The notes beneath the pieces are model-generated. The model did not search any database. It saw nothing but the letters and a program-made list of their open reading frames with translations, and was not told the origin of the DNA. Source: Roseomonas sp. CECT 9278 (GTDB lineage: Bacteria > Pseudomonadota > Alphaproteobacteria > Acetobacterales > Acetobacteraceae). Taken from it: a DNA stretch of 64,000 nt. Position numbers and translations under genes: made by a program. The stretch spans positions 124,001-188,000 of the forward strand of contig NZ_CAKKLX010000006.1 of assembly GCF_918698155.1 (NCBI RefSeq). Direction: 5' to 3'. How positions within the stretch are numbered: the stretch's first letter is position 1; each line of letters starts with the position of its first letter. Positions 17,446 to 26,883 of the stretch are shown here, in pieces.

Positions 17446-18647
17446 CGGTTGTCCGCCTCCCGTTCCGCGCGCAGCAGCGCGAGTCCCACCACCAACGCCG
17501 GCAGCCCGCAGACCGCGAAACCCAGCCCGTAGCTGCCCGTCGCGATCAGTACGCCCGAATAGACCAGCGGCAGGATCAACCCGCCGAGCTGCCCGAAGGA
17601 CAGCACGCCACCGGTCGCCGCGCCGGCCTGGCCGGGCACGGCCAGCCGCGCCGCCTCCGACAGCAGGATGCCGTGCCACGACATGACCGTGGCGCTCAGG
17701 ATCGTCGCCACCACGCCGATCAGCAGCAGCGGCCAGGACGGCCCGAGCAGCGCCATCATCGCCGTGCCCCCCGCCATGCCGAGTGCGAGCCAGCACATCA
17801 CCACCACCGGGTCGACGCGCCCGCTGCCCAGCCACCCCCAGAAGATGCGCCCCGGCACCGCGATCACCATCGCCACCGAGAACACCAGCCCCGCCGCCAC
17901 CAGCCCATGCCCGAGTTCCACCAGCGCCACCACGAAGTACGAGGTGAACACCGTCTGCAGCCCGTTGAAGGCGAAGCAGGCGAAGGACAGCCGCCGCAGG
18001 TCGGCGCGCGCCATGACGCTGACGATGGTGGTGTGGAAATCCGACAGGCGGAAGGATTGCGTCGGCTCGCGGTCGGCGTCGAATTGCGCGCGCAGCGGTT
18101 GCAGCATCGCGGCGAAGACCAGGCAGGACAGGGCCGCGATCAGCAGCGCGCCACGCCACCCGGTCAGCCCGGTCAGCCACGGCCCCAGGATGCCCGCCAC
18201 CAGCAGCCCGGCCGGCACCGCCGTCTGCTTGATGGAAAACACCAGCGGCGCCTGCCGCGGCGGCGAATACCGCCCCAGCAGATGCGAACTTGCCGGCGTC
18301 GACATCGCCGCAGCACCCCCGCCGATAACCGCCGACACCAGGAACAGGAAGGCCGGCCCCGCCGTCGCCACCGCCATGCCGATGCCCAGCAGCACCAGCG
18401 CCACCTGGCTCATGCGCATCGCCCCGTAGCGCCGGATGAAGGATCCGCAGCCGAGCTGGAACAGCAGCGCCGAGAGTGCGGCCGCCGCGACATAGATGCC
18501 CAGCCAGGCCGGGTCGATCGCGAGATCCGTCAGGATCGCCGGCGCGATGATCGGCGGCAGCGACCGGCCGAGCGTGGCGAAGGTCTGCTGCAGGAACATC
18601 GCCGCCAGCACGATCAGCAGCAGCTTCATCGGTCGATCGGCGCGCAT
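17442..18647 (-). CDS. MFS transporter
   Basis: A major facilitator of about 401 residues, hydrophobic throughout, with roughly 12 predicted transmembrane helices and a central cytoplasmic loop (around residue 200, rich in Arg and Asp). I place the start at the ATG at 18647 because GGAG precedes it by about 6 bases; an in-frame ATG at 18629 lacks a ribosome site. It is the first gene of the minus-strand acyl-CoA operon and overlaps the metallo-hydrolase. Import of the pathway substrate or export of an intermediate is plausible. A 249-base divergent promoter region separates it from the P-type ATPase; apart from its GC-rich character I see no clear operator there. Confidence 0.87.
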   Translation of the reverse strand: MRADRPMKLLLIVLAAMFLQQTFATLGRSLPPIIAPAILTDLAIDPAWLGIYVAAAALSALLFQLGCGSFIRRYGAMRMSQVALVLLGIGMAVATAGPAFLFLVSAVIGGGAAAMSTPASSHLLGRYSPPRQAPLVFSIKQTAVPAGLLVAGILGPWLTGLTGWRGALLIAALSCLVFAAMLQPLRAQFDADREPTQSFRLSDFHTTIVSVMARADLRRLSFACFAFNGLQTVFTSYFVVALVELGHGLVAAGLVFSVAMVIAVPGRIFWGWLGSGRVDPVVVMCWLALGMAGGTAMMALLGPSWPLLLIGVVATILSATVMSWHGILLSEAARLAVPGQAGAATGGVLSFGQLGGLILPLVYSGVLIATGSYGLGFAVCGLPALVVGLALLRAEREADNR

Positions 18648-18896
18648 GCGGCTCCGCGGCGGTGGCAGGTGCCGCCACGATAGGCCCAGCCGCGCCACCC
18701 TGCGAAGGCCCCGCCCTGCGCCGCGAATTGATGCGCGACAAGGCCGCGTGTCGCAGTCGATGCTATCCGACCGACGGACACGCCCGGCGCCCGCATCCCG
18801 TGGCCGATCGGGCAGTTCGGGAGCACCCCGTCTCCGGCAGCAGGACCCGCGCCGCGGATCCTCCGGCCGGATCACACTGCGGAGACGCCGCCGCCG

Positions 18897-21173
18897 ATGC
18901 GCCGCTTCCTCCTCCTCGCCTGGGTGCTGGCCGCCTTGGCCGCCGGCCTCGCGGCGCAGCTCGCCGATGCCGCCTGGGTCGCCCATTGGCTGTGGCGTGC
19001 CGCCGCGCTGCCGGTCGCGCTGCATGTCGCGGTCGGGCTGGTGCGCGCACTGCTGGGCGGGCGGCTCGGCGTGGATGCGGTCGCCCTCGCCGCCATCCTC
19101 GGCGCCATCGCGCTGGACGAGGCCGCCGCCGCCGCCGTGATCGGCCTGATGGTCGCCGGCGGCGAGGCGCTGGAGGCCTGGGCCGAAGGCCGCGCCACCA
19201 GCGCGCTGACCGACCTCATGGCCCGCGCGCCCCGCCATGCCGCGCGGATCGAAGGCGACGCCATCGCCGAGATCGACGTCGCCGCCATCCGCCCGCAGGA
19301 CCTGCTGCTGGTGCGCCCCGGCGAGACGATCCCCGCCGATGGCACGCTCGAGGACGATGCCGCGACGCTCGACGACAGCGCACTGACCGGCGAGGCGCTG
19401 CCGGTCAGCCTCCGGCGTGGGGCGGCGTTGCGCAGCGGCGGCGTGAATGCCGGCCCGGCCTTCCGCCTGCGCGCCACGCATGATGCCGCGGCCAGCACCT
19501 ATGCCGCCATCCTGCGCCTGACGCAGGAGGCCGCGGCCGCGCGTGCGCCGCTCGCGCGGCTGGCCGACCAATGGGCACTCGGCTTCGTGATCGCCACCGG
19601 CGCGATGGCCGGCGGCGCCTGGGTCGCGACAGGCGATCCGCTGCGCGCGCTGGCGGTGCTGGTGGTGGCGACGCCCTGCCCGCTCATCCTCGCCGCGCCG
19701 GTCGCGCTGATGGCCGGCATCGGGCGTGCGGCGCGGCGCGGCATCGTGGTGAAGGGCGGCGGCGCGCTGGAACGCCTGGCGCGCATCCGCACGGTGCTGT
19801 TCGACAAGACAGGCACGCTCACGCCCGGCCACCCGCGCCTGGCCGCCATCGATGCCGATCCCGTGCTGGGGCGCGACGGGGCGCTTCGGCTGGCGGCGGC
19901 GCTGGCGCAGGGCTCCACGCATCCGGTCTCGGCCGCGCTGGTGGCGGCGGCCGGCGCGCGCGGCATCGACGTGCAGCTGCCGCAGGACGTCACGGAGGTC
20001 GCCGGCGGCGGCGTGACCGGCATGGTCGAGGGCCGGTCGCTCATGCTGGGCGCGGAAGCCTTCCTGCACGAGGCCGGCATCGACCCGCAGGACGGCTTCG
20101 GCCTGGTCGCGCAAGTTGCCGCGGCGGCGGGGTCCGTCGCCTGGCTGGCGGTGGATGGCCGCGCCGTCGCCGCCTTCGTCATGGCGGACGGGATGCGGCA
20201 GGAGGCACCGCGCGCGGTGCGGCGGCTGCGTGCGCTCGACATCCGGCGCATCGCGCTGGTCACCGGGGATCGCGCGGCGGCGGCGCAATCGATCGGCCGC
20301 GCGTTGCGGCTCGATGCCGTCTTCGCCGGGCAGTCGCCGGCCGACAAGATCGCGGTGGTGCGGGTCGAGGCGAGCACCGCGCCGACCGCCATGGTGGGCG
20401 ACGGGGTGAATGATGCGCCGGCGCTGGCCGCCGCCGATGTCGGGATCGCGATGGGCGCGCATGGCACCGCCGCCGCCGCGCAGGCGGGCGATGTCGTGCT
20501 GCTGGTGGACCGCGTGGATCGCGTGCCGGAGGCCATCGCCATCGCGCGGCGGTCCCGGCGCGTGGCGCTGCAGGCCATCGCGATCGGCATGGGGATGTCG
20601 GTCATCGCCATGGCCTTCGCCGCCGCCGGGTTGCTGGCGCCGCTGGCCGGCGCGCTGCTTCAGGAGGCGATCGACGTCTTCGCGATCCTCTATGCGCTGA
20701 CCGCGCTGCGCCCGGCGCGCGACGACCAGGCTGGCGGCGCCCTGTCGCCGGAGGCAGGGTTGGACGAACGCCGCCGCGAACATGCCGGGCTGCGCGACCT
20801 GGCCGAGCACCTGCGCAGCGCCGGCGAGGCGATCGGCACCGCCACGCGCGCGCCGGACCTCGCGGCGATCGCGGCGCGGCTGCGCGGCGAATTGCTGCCG
20901 CACCAGCGCGAGGAGGAGCGCGCGCTCTATCCCGAGGCGGCGGCGCGGCTCGGCGGCCAGGACCCGATGGCGCCGCTGGTGCGCATGCATGCGGAGATCG
21001 AGGCGCTGGCCGAGCGCGTGGCGGTGCTGCTGCGCCTGGGCGCAGCGCCGGAGGGATGGCATGCCGCCGCGCCCGAGCTGCGCCGCACGCTGTTCGCCCT
21101 GGAGGCGCTGCTGCGCCTGCATCTGTCGGTCGAGGAGGAGATGCTGGCCGGCCTGGACGCGCCGCCGCGCTAA
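18897..21173 (+). CDS. P1B-5-type heavy-metal ATPase with C-terminal hemerythrin domain
   Basis: A 758-residue metal-transporting P-type ATPase. There is no N-terminal metal-binding domain; helices begin at once. Motifs in order: actuator LTGEALP (163-169), transport-site TPCP (259-262), phosphorylation site DKTGT (Asp303), STHPVS with the P1B His-Pro pair (342-343), GDGVND (501-506) and QEAID in the last helix pair (589-593). TPCP combined with QExxD fits the P1B-5 group, linked to nickel or iron(II) export. Residues 625-755 form a four-helix hemerythrin-like module with His629, His638, His669, His698 and His742 and nearby Glu residues, suited to a di-iron centre. Export of Ni or Fe with cytoplasmic oxygen or iron sensing is inferred. 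The 3' end overlaps the convergent hydrolase by 4 bases. Confidence 0.9.
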   Translation: MRRFLLLAWVLAALAAGLAAQLADAAWVAHWLWRAAALPVALHVAVGLVRALLGGRLGVDAVALAAILGAIALDEAAAAAVIGLMVAGGEALEAWAEGRATSALTDLMARAPRHAARIEGDAIAEIDVAAIRPQDLLLVRPGETIPADGTLEDDAATLDDSALTGEALPVSLRRGAALRSGGVNAGPAFRLRATHDAAASTYAAILRLTQEAAAARAPLARLADQWALGFVIATGAMAGGAWVATGDPLRALAVLVVATPCPLILAAPVALMAGIGRAARRGIVVKGGGALERLARIRTVLFDKTGTLTPGHPRLAAIDADPVLGRDGALRLAAALAQGSTHPVSAALVAAAGARGIDVQLPQDVTEVAGGGVTGMVEGRSLMLGAEAFLHEAGIDPQDGFGLVAQVAAAAGSVAWLAVDGRAVAAFVMADGMRQEAPRAVRRLRALDIRRIALVTGDRAAAAQSIGRALRLDAVFAGQSPADKIAVVRVEASTAPTAMVGDGVNDAPALAAADVGIAMGAHGTAAAAQAGDVVLLVDRVDRVPEAIAIARRSRRVALQAIAIGMGMSVIAMAFAAAGLLAPLAGALLQEAIDVFAILYALTALRPARDDQAGGALSPEAGLDERRREHAGLRDLAEHLRSAGEAIGTATRAPDLAAIAARLRGELLPHQREEERALYPEAAARLGGQDPMAPLVRMHAEIEALAERVAVLLRLGAAPEGWHAAAPELRRTLFALEALLRLHLSVEEEMLAGLDAPPR

Positions 21174-21910
21174 CCCAGCCGCCGCCGATACAGCGCGACC
21201 AGCCTTTCCCAATGCCGCTCCGCCGCCGGCTTGTCGTAGCACCAGCGTTGCGGGAAGGCGAAGCCGTGATGGACGGCGGGGTGGAGTTCCAGTTCACCGG
21301 CGGCGCCCGATGCATCGAACAATGCGCGCAGTTCGGCGACCATCGGCAGCGGCGCGAGTTCGTCATGCTCGGCGCAGGCAATGTAGAGTTCGGCGCTGCC
21401 CTTGCCGAGCGTGAGGTGCGGGCTCTCCTCGGCGTCGGAGACCAGCCAGGTGCCGTAGAACGACGCCGCGGCGGCGATGCGGTCCGGGTGGCGCGCGGCG
21501 GCGGCCAGCGCATAGGGGCCGCTCATGCAGTAGCCATGCACGCCGACAGGCCCGGGCTTCGCGACGCCCGCGCGGTCGAGGAAGGCCAGTATCGCAGCGA
21601 CATCCTCCATCACTGGCGGGATCGTCATCCTGGTGCGGATGGCGCGCATGCGGTCGCGCTCGGGGTCGCCCACGGTCAGCACGCCGGGGCCGAACGTCGT
21701 GTCGCGGCCGGCGCGGTAATACAGATTGGGCAGCAGCACGCAGTAGCCGCTGGTGGCGAGGCGCCGCGCCATGTCGCGCAGTTCCTCGCGGATGCCGGGC
21801 GCGTCCATCAGCATCAGCACGGCGGGCGCCGGCTCGCCGCGCTCGGGGCGCACGATGAAGGTCTCCATCCCGCCGTCGCGCGTGGGGATGTCGGTGGTGG
21901 TCTCGATCAT
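21170..21910 (-). CDS. Dienelactone hydrolase family protein
   Basis: A 246-residue alpha/beta hydrolase. The nucleophile elbow is GYCMSG with Cys128, as in dienelactone hydrolases rather than the usual Ser. The acid is probably Asp183 in AEHDELAP and the base His214 or His215 in AVHHGFAFP, spaced as expected for the triad. The N-terminus shows no export signal. It is a monocistronic minus-strand gene, divergent from the GST gene across 170 bases in which I see no clear site. Substrate could be an enol-lactone from aromatic breakdown or another ester; context does not decide. Confidence 0.88.
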   Translation of the reverse strand: MIETTTDIPTRDGGMETFIVRPERGEPAPAVLMLMDAPGIREELRDMARRLATSGYCVLLPNLYYRAGRDTTFGPGVLTVGDPERDRMRAIRTRMTIPPVMEDVAAILAFLDRAGVAKPGPVGVHGYCMSGPYALAAAARHPDRIAAAASFYGTWLVSDAEESPHLTLGKGSAELYIACAEHDELAPLPMVAELRALFDASGAAGELELHPAVHHGFAFPQRWCYDKPAAERHWERLVALYRRRLG

Positions 21911-22080
21911 CGGCGTGCCCTCCGTTCCGCGCGGGCCAGGGCGGATCGCCGCCCGGTGGAACCCTCCGCGCCGGTGACGGTGACCTGCGCCATGGCGAAC
22001 CGCAATGCCGCGCAGCGCCGACTGGACGGATGGCGAAGCCCAGTGGACAGTCCCGCCATCCCCAATGGAGGAAATGCCCG

Positions 22081-22674
22081 ATGAAGCTGACCATGTCCCC
22101 CGCCAGCCCCTATGTCCGCAAGGCGCGCGCGCTCGCGATCAAGCGCGGCGTCGCCGACCGGATCGAGATGTGGACCGTCGCGACCTCCGCGCCCGAGCTC
22201 GCGGCGCTGAACCCGCTGTCGAAGATCCCGACCTTCGTGACCGATGACGGCCAGGTGCTCTACGACAGCCCGGTGGTCTGCGAATACATCGACAGCCTGG
22301 GCGATGCGCCGCCGTGCATCCCGCCCGCGGGCCCGGCGCGCTGGCGGGCGCTGACGCTGGCGGCGCTGGGCGACGGGATCATGGACGCGACGCAGCCGCG
22401 CCGGCGCGAGATCGCGCTGCCGCAGGATGACGGCCGCAAGGAGTACATCGCGGGCCAGCAGGCCAAGGTGACCCGCGCGCTGGATGCGCTGGAGCAGGAG
22501 ACGCTCGGCGAGCTGGAGACGATCGGCGACATCACGGTGGCCTGTGCGCTGGGCTACCTCGATTTCCGCTACCCGAACGAGCCGTGGCGGCCCGGCCATC
22601 CGAAGCTGACGGCGTGGTACGAGCGCGTGGTGAAGCTGCCGCCGATGGCGCAGACCATGCCGCCGGCCGGCTGA
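22081..22674 (+). CDS. Glutathione S-transferase family protein
   Basis: A 197-residue GST. The ATG at 22081 has GGAGGA 9 bases upstream, so the in-frame start at 22030 is rejected. The thioredoxin-like N-terminal domain (1-80) begins MKLTMSPASPYVRKAR, where Ser6 or Ser9 may be the catalytic residue; KIPTF supplies the cis-proline and YDSPVVCEYIDSL the glutathione-gamma-Glu site. The rest is the all-helical domain, with the N-capping region ETIGDITVACALGYL. It likely conjugates or reduces a small electrophile with glutathione in the cytoplasm. The 3' end abuts the convergent creatininase-family gene by 1 base. Confidence 0.87.
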   Translation: MKLTMSPASPYVRKARALAIKRGVADRIEMWTVATSAPELAALNPLSKIPTFVTDDGQVLYDSPVVCEYIDSLGDAPPCIPPAGPARWRALTLAALGDGIMDATQPRRREIALPQDDGRKEYIAGQQAKVTRALDALEQETLGELETIGDITVACALGYLDFRYPNEPWRPGHPKLTAWYERVVKLPPMAQTMPPAG

Positions 22675-22675
22675 G

Positions 22676-23377
22676 TCAGGCCCAGGGCCCTTCGAGGGCC
22701 GCGCGCGTCTCCGCCACGCCCGTGGCCCAAAGGCGCAGCATGGTGGCGTCGGGCTTCTGCCAGGCGCCACCGAAGCTGCCATCGCCCAGCAGGTCGCGCA
22801 CGCGCGCGGGCGGGCTGGCCTTCATCAGCGCCAGGTCGACCGGCGGCTTCGCGCCCTCGGGCGCAGGGGCATGCGCCAGGCGCGTCCAGGGAAAATTCTC
22901 GAACCAGTTGCCGTGGCTGGCGGTGGGGTCCTCGGCCTGCGCGGCGGCCCAGGTGGCGGGCGCGTTCCACCAGCTGTGGAACTTGATCGACAGGCGCGGG
23001 TCCTCGGCCATGATCTGCTGCGCCAATGCGCCGACCGGGGCATTCCCGCCATGGCCGTTGACCACCAGGATGCGGCGGAAGCCCGATGTCGCGACGGAGG
23101 CGATGAGGTCGCGCGCCACCGCCAGCAGTGTTTCCACACGCAGGCTGATGCTGCCGGGGAAGCCCGCGAAATACGGCGCAAGGCCGAAGGGCATGGCGGG
23201 ATACACCGGCACGCCGAGCGGCTCCGCCGCTTCCAGCGAGACGCGCTCGGCCAGGATGGCATCGACGCAGAGCGACAGCCCGGCATGCTGCTCGGTGCTG
23301 CCGAAGGGCAGCACGCAGCGGTCGTCCTGCGCGAGATACGCCTCGATGTCGCGCCAATTGCTGTCGGCGACCCTCAC
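22676..23377 (-). CDS. Creatininase family metal-dependent hydrolase
   Basis: A 233-residue protein with a GTG start at 23377 whose GTGA overlaps the stop of the ABC binding protein, so it should be translationally coupled to that gene. The creatininase signature is clear: LPFGSTEQHAGLS (Glu29, His31 as metal ligands), Asp39 a little further, and VVNGHGGNAP in the middle. Family members hydrolyse cyclic amides such as creatinine or act on peptides, using two divalent metals. The context (periplasmic binding protein of a peptide-type ABC system) suggests that it degrades the imported compound. No signal peptide, so it is cytoplasmic. Confidence 0.88.
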   Translation of the reverse strand: MRVADSNWRDIEAYLAQDDRCVLPFGSTEQHAGLSLCVDAILAERVSLEAAEPLGVPVYPAMPFGLAPYFAGFPGSISLRVETLLAVARDLIASVATSGFRRILVVNGHGGNAPVGALAQQIMAEDPRLSIKFHSWWNAPATWAAAQAEDPTASHGNWFENFPWTRLAHAPAPEGAKPPVDLALMKASPPARVRDLLGDGSFGGAWQKPDATMLRLWATGVAETRAALEGPWA

Positions 23378-24966
23378 CGCGCGACCGGCGCCACGTCCCA
23401 GGCATAGGTCTCCTCGTCGGCGCGGCCGACGCGAAGCGTCGCGCGGTCGCGGCGCGTCGCCCAGGCGGAGCCCACAGCGGCGATCGGGATCACGACGCGC
23501 TGCGCGGTGAACAGGGCGCCGACCTGGCGCAGCAGATCCTCGCGCTTGCTGTCGTCCAGCTCGACATTCGCCGCCTGGATCAGTCGGTCGATATTCGCGT
23601 TGGCGAAGCCGTTCCAGTTGAAGGCGCCGAGGCGCAGCTCGCGGTTGTTCGAATGCGCGTTCGCCGCGTAGTAGTAGTTCGCCTCGCCCGTCAGCGTGCC
23701 CCAGCCGGCCATGATGTTGGAGAGTTCGCCGCGCGCGCGGGCGGGAAAGATCACCGCCGCGGGCTGGCCGGCGGCCTGCACCTCGATGCCCACGCGGGCC
23801 AGCATCTGCGCCATCGCGGTGCCCACGCCATTGTCGCCCGGCAGGCGGTTGTTGGTGAAGTTCAGCACCATGCGGAAGCCGTTCGGATAGCCCGCTTCCG
23901 CCAGCAATTGCCGGGCACGCGCCACATTCGGCGTGGGCACCGTCAGCGTCGGGTTGAAGCCGAAGATGCCGGGCGTGACCATCTGGCTGACCGGCGTGCC
24001 GAGGCCCTCCATCGCGACCTCCGCCAACGCGCGGCGGTCGATCGCGAGGTCGATCGCCTCGCGCACGCGGGCGTCGCGATAGGGGTTGGTCGGCAGGCGC
24101 GACCCGTCGCGCGCGGTCACCTGCGGCGTCGGTTCGCGCTGGTCGAGTGCCAGGTTGAACACATAGACCGTCTCGGCCTTCAGCACGGCGATGGCGCGGT
24201 CGCGTTCCAGCGTCGGCACGTCGGCGGCCGGCACCCGCACGATCATGTCGACCTGGCCGGTGCGCAGCTGCGCCACGCGCGCGGCGGGGTTGGCGATCTC
24301 GCGCCGGACCACGCGCGCCCAGGCCGGGCGCGTGCCCCAATACGTGTCGTTGCGCTCGACCGTGAACTGCTCGCGCGGCGTCCAGGACCCGAAGCGGTAT
24401 GGGCCGGTGCCGATGGCGACACGGCCGCCGTTGAAGGCCTCGTTGGAATTCTCCGGCGTCAGCCCCGCGGTGGCGCGCGCCGAGACCACGAACAGCCGGA
24501 TGAAATCGTTGGGCAGCGTCGGTGCGGGACCGTCGGTCACCACCCGCAGCGTGTGCGGGTCCACCACCTGCACCTCCCGCACACGGCGGACGTAGATGCT
24601 GGTGGGGTTGGGCCCGGACAGCGTCTGCATGCGGCGGATCGATGCCGCGACATCCTCCGCCGTCATGTCCGACCCGTCATGGAACTTCACGCCGCGGCGC
24701 AGGCGGAATTCCCAGGTGGTCGGATTCACGACGGACCAGGATTCCGCCAGCCCCGGTTCGATCTGCAGCCGGTCCCCCGAATGGGTCAGCGTGTCGAAGA
24801 CATGCTTCAGCGATTCCGAATGGGTGCCCGTGGCCGTGTAGTGCGGGTCGATGCTCTCGGGCCCGGCGATCACGCCCATGGTGAGCGTCTGGGCCGTTGC
24901 CGCGCCGGCCATCAGCGCCGCGGCGGCGACGGAGGCAAGGGCGAGGCGGCGGAATTCGCGCGTCAT
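23374..24966 (-). CDS. ABC transporter substrate-binding protein, family 5 (peptide/nickel type)
   Basis: A 530-residue SBP_bac_5 protein with a signal peptide of about 25 residues ending in ATAQ. AGGAGA lies 8 bases before the ATG. It has the family opening (DTLTHSGDRLQIEPGLAESW), a RRGVKFHDGSDMTAEDV segment and GTGPYRFGSWTPREQF. It should capture an oligopeptide-like or amide ligand in the periplasm. It is divergent from its permease genes, which begin 85 bases away on the other strand, so the transporter is expressed from two back-to-back promoters in the 24967-25051 gap. The creatininase-family gene follows with overlap. Confidence 0.92.
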   Translation of the reverse strand: MTREFRRLALASVAAAALMAGAATAQTLTMGVIAGPESIDPHYTATGTHSESLKHVFDTLTHSGDRLQIEPGLAESWSVVNPTTWEFRLRRGVKFHDGSDMTAEDVAASIRRMQTLSGPNPTSIYVRRVREVQVVDPHTLRVVTDGPAPTLPNDFIRLFVVSARATAGLTPENSNEAFNGGRVAIGTGPYRFGSWTPREQFTVERNDTYWGTRPAWARVVRREIANPAARVAQLRTGQVDMIVRVPAADVPTLERDRAIAVLKAETVYVFNLALDQREPTPQVTARDGSRLPTNPYRDARVREAIDLAIDRRALAEVAMEGLGTPVSQMVTPGIFGFNPTLTVPTPNVARARQLLAEAGYPNGFRMVLNFTNNRLPGDNGVGTAMAQMLARVGIEVQAAGQPAAVIFPARARGELSNIMAGWGTLTGEANYYYAANAHSNNRELRLGAFNWNGFANANIDRLIQAANVELDDSKREDLLRQVGALFTAQRVVIPIAAVGSAWATRRDRATLRVGRADEETYAWDVAPVAR

Positions 24967-25051
24967 CTTCGTTGTCTCCTGTTCGGAAGCATTCCCTGAA
25001 CGGATGCTGGAATGCCTTGCGTCGCCTGTAAATGGCCGGATAGTCGGGGGG

Positions 25052-26026
25052 ATGCTCGGCTACGTGATCCAGCGCCTTCTCCAGGCAGCCCTTGTGATGC
25101 TCGCGATGTCCGCGCTGGTCTTCGCCGGCGTGCATGCCATCGGCAATCCGATCGACGTGCTGATCTCGCCGGACGCCACGCAGGACATCCGCGAGCAGGC
25201 GATCCGCCGCCTGGGTCTCGACCTGCCACTGTGGCAGCAATACCTGGCCTTCCTGGGGCGGCTGCTGCGCGGTGATTTCGGCACCTCCTTCGTCTATGGC
25301 ATGCCGGTGCTGCAGCTGATCCTGTCGCGCCTGCCGGCCACGCTGGAACTGGCGCTGGCCGCCGTGCTGATCGGCACGCTGGCGGGCGTGCCGCTCGGCG
25401 TCTATGCCGGCTACCGGCCGGACAGCGTGGCGTCGCGCGCCATCATGGCGGTCTCGGTGCTGGGCTTCTCGGTGCCGACCTTCTGGGTCGGGCTGATCCT
25501 GATCCTGACCTTCGCGGTCAACCTCGGCTGGCTGCCGGCCGGCGATCGCGGGCCGCTGCTGGAAGTGTTCGGCATCGGCTGGTCGTTCCTGTCGCTCGAA
25601 GGGCTGTCCTTCCTGGTGCTGCCGGCGCTCAACCTGTCGCTGTTCAAGCTGGCGATGATGATCCGCCTGTCGCGCGCCGGCACGCGCGAGATCATGCTGA
25701 CCGACACGGTGAAGTTCGCCCGCGCCGCCGGCCTGACCGACGCGACCATCCTGCGCCGCCATGTGCTGCGGTTGATCTCCATCCCGATCGTGACGGTGTT
25801 CGGGCTCGAACTCGGCTCCACGCTCGCCTTCGCCGTGGTGACCGAGACCATCTTCAACTGGCCGGGCGTGGGCAAGCTGATCATCGATTCCATCACCTCG
25901 CTCGATCGCCCGGTGATGGTCGCCTACCTGGTGCTCGTGGCCTTCCTGTTCGTCACCATCAACCTGGTGGTGGACCTGTCCTATGCGCTGCTGGACCCGC
26001 GGCTGCGGCGCGGGGCGGCGGCATGA
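25052..26026 (+). CDS. ABC transporter permease (DppB/OppB type)
   Basis: A 324-residue inner-membrane protein of the DppB family, about six transmembrane helices. The start ATG at 25052 precedes MLGYVIQRLLQAALVMLAMS, the usual first helix; upstream in-frame codons lie inside the divergent gene. The permease EAA-type loop is the segment around FARAAGLTDATILRRHVLR. The C-terminal FNWPGVGKLIIDSI and LSYALLDPRLRR are family hallmarks. It ends in an ATGA overlap with the second permease. Together they form the membrane channel for the ligand bound by the 23374-24966 protein. Confidence 0.92.
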   Translation: MLGYVIQRLLQAALVMLAMSALVFAGVHAIGNPIDVLISPDATQDIREQAIRRLGLDLPLWQQYLAFLGRLLRGDFGTSFVYGMPVLQLILSRLPATLELALAAVLIGTLAGVPLGVYAGYRPDSVASRAIMAVSVLGFSVPTFWVGLILILTFAVNLGWLPAGDRGPLLEVFGIGWSFLSLEGLSFLVLPALNLSLFKLAMMIRLSRAGTREIMLTDTVKFARAAGLTDATILRRHVLRLISIPIVTVFGLELGSTLAFAVVTETIFNWPGVGKLIIDSITSLDRPVMVAYLVLVAFLFVTINLVVDLSYALLDPRLRRGAAA

Positions 26027-26883
26027 AGGCGTTCTGGCGCGAATATGCCGAGAACCGCGTCGCACTCCTGGCACTGGCCGTGGTGCTGCTCATCGTCGGC
26101 GCCGCGCTGTCGGCGCCGATCTTCGCGCCGCAGGACCCCTACGACCTCGCGAGCCTCGACCTGATGGACGCGCGCCGCCCGCCGGGCTTCGTCGGGTCGG
26201 GCGGCTATACGCATCTGCTCGGCACGGATGCCCAGGGGCGCGACCTTTTCTCGGCCATCCTCTACGGCCTTCGCATTTCCCTGCAGATGGGCCTCGCGGC
26301 GGGCACCGTCTCGCTCGCGGTCGGCGCGCTGCTCGGCATCCTGGCCGCGCAGGCCGGCGGCTGGGTCGAAACCGCGATCATGCGCGTGGTCGACCTGCAA
26401 CTGTCCTTCCCCGCCATCCTGCTGGCGCTGGTACTGGTGGCGGTGCTGGGCCAGGGCAAGACGCAGCTGGTGATCGCGCTGGTCGCTGCGCAATACGCGT
26501 ATTTCGCGCGCACCGCCTATGGCGCGGCCAGCGCCGAACGCCGCAAGGATTATGTCGAGGCTGCCGCCGCCACGCCGCTGTCGACGCTGCACATCGTGTT
26601 CCGCCACATCCTGCCCAACGTGCTGCCGCCGCTGATCGTGGTGGCCACGGTGCAGGTGGCGAACGCGATCTCGCTGGAAGCCACGCTGTCCTTCCTGGGG
26701 CTGGGGCTGCCGCCGACCGAACCCTCGCTGGGCATGCTGATCGCCAACGGCTTCCAGTACATGATGAGCGGGCGGACCTGGATTTCCGTCTATCCCGGCA
26801 TTGCGCTGATCGTGCTGGTGGTGGCGATCAACCTGGTCGGCGACCAGCTGCGCGACCAGACAAATCCCCGGCTGCGTCGATGA
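26023..26883 (+). CDS. ABC transporter permease (DppC/OppC type)
   Basis: A 286-residue partner permease. It has the DppC hallmarks: an N-terminal helix, a long periplasmic segment ending in LLGTDAQGRDLFSAILYGLR, an EAA-type loop (KDYVEAAAATPLSTLHIVFR) and SFLGLGLPPTEPSLGMLIAN near the C-terminus. It ends LVGDQLRDQTNPRLRR just before the overlapping ATPase start. Both neighbours overlap by 4 bases. I see nothing unusual in it; substrate specificity lies in the binding protein. Confidence 0.92.
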   Translation: MKAFWREYAENRVALLALAVVLLIVGAALSAPIFAPQDPYDLASLDLMDARRPPGFVGSGGYTHLLGTDAQGRDLFSAILYGLRISLQMGLAAGTVSLAVGALLGILAAQAGGWVETAIMRVVDLQLSFPAILLALVLVAVLGQGKTQLVIALVAAQYAYFARTAYGAASAERRKDYVEAAAATPLSTLHIVFRHILPNVLPPLIVVATVQVANAISLEATLSFLGLGLPPTEPSLGMLIANGFQYMMSGRTWISVYPGIALIVLVVAINLVGDQLRDQTNPRLRR

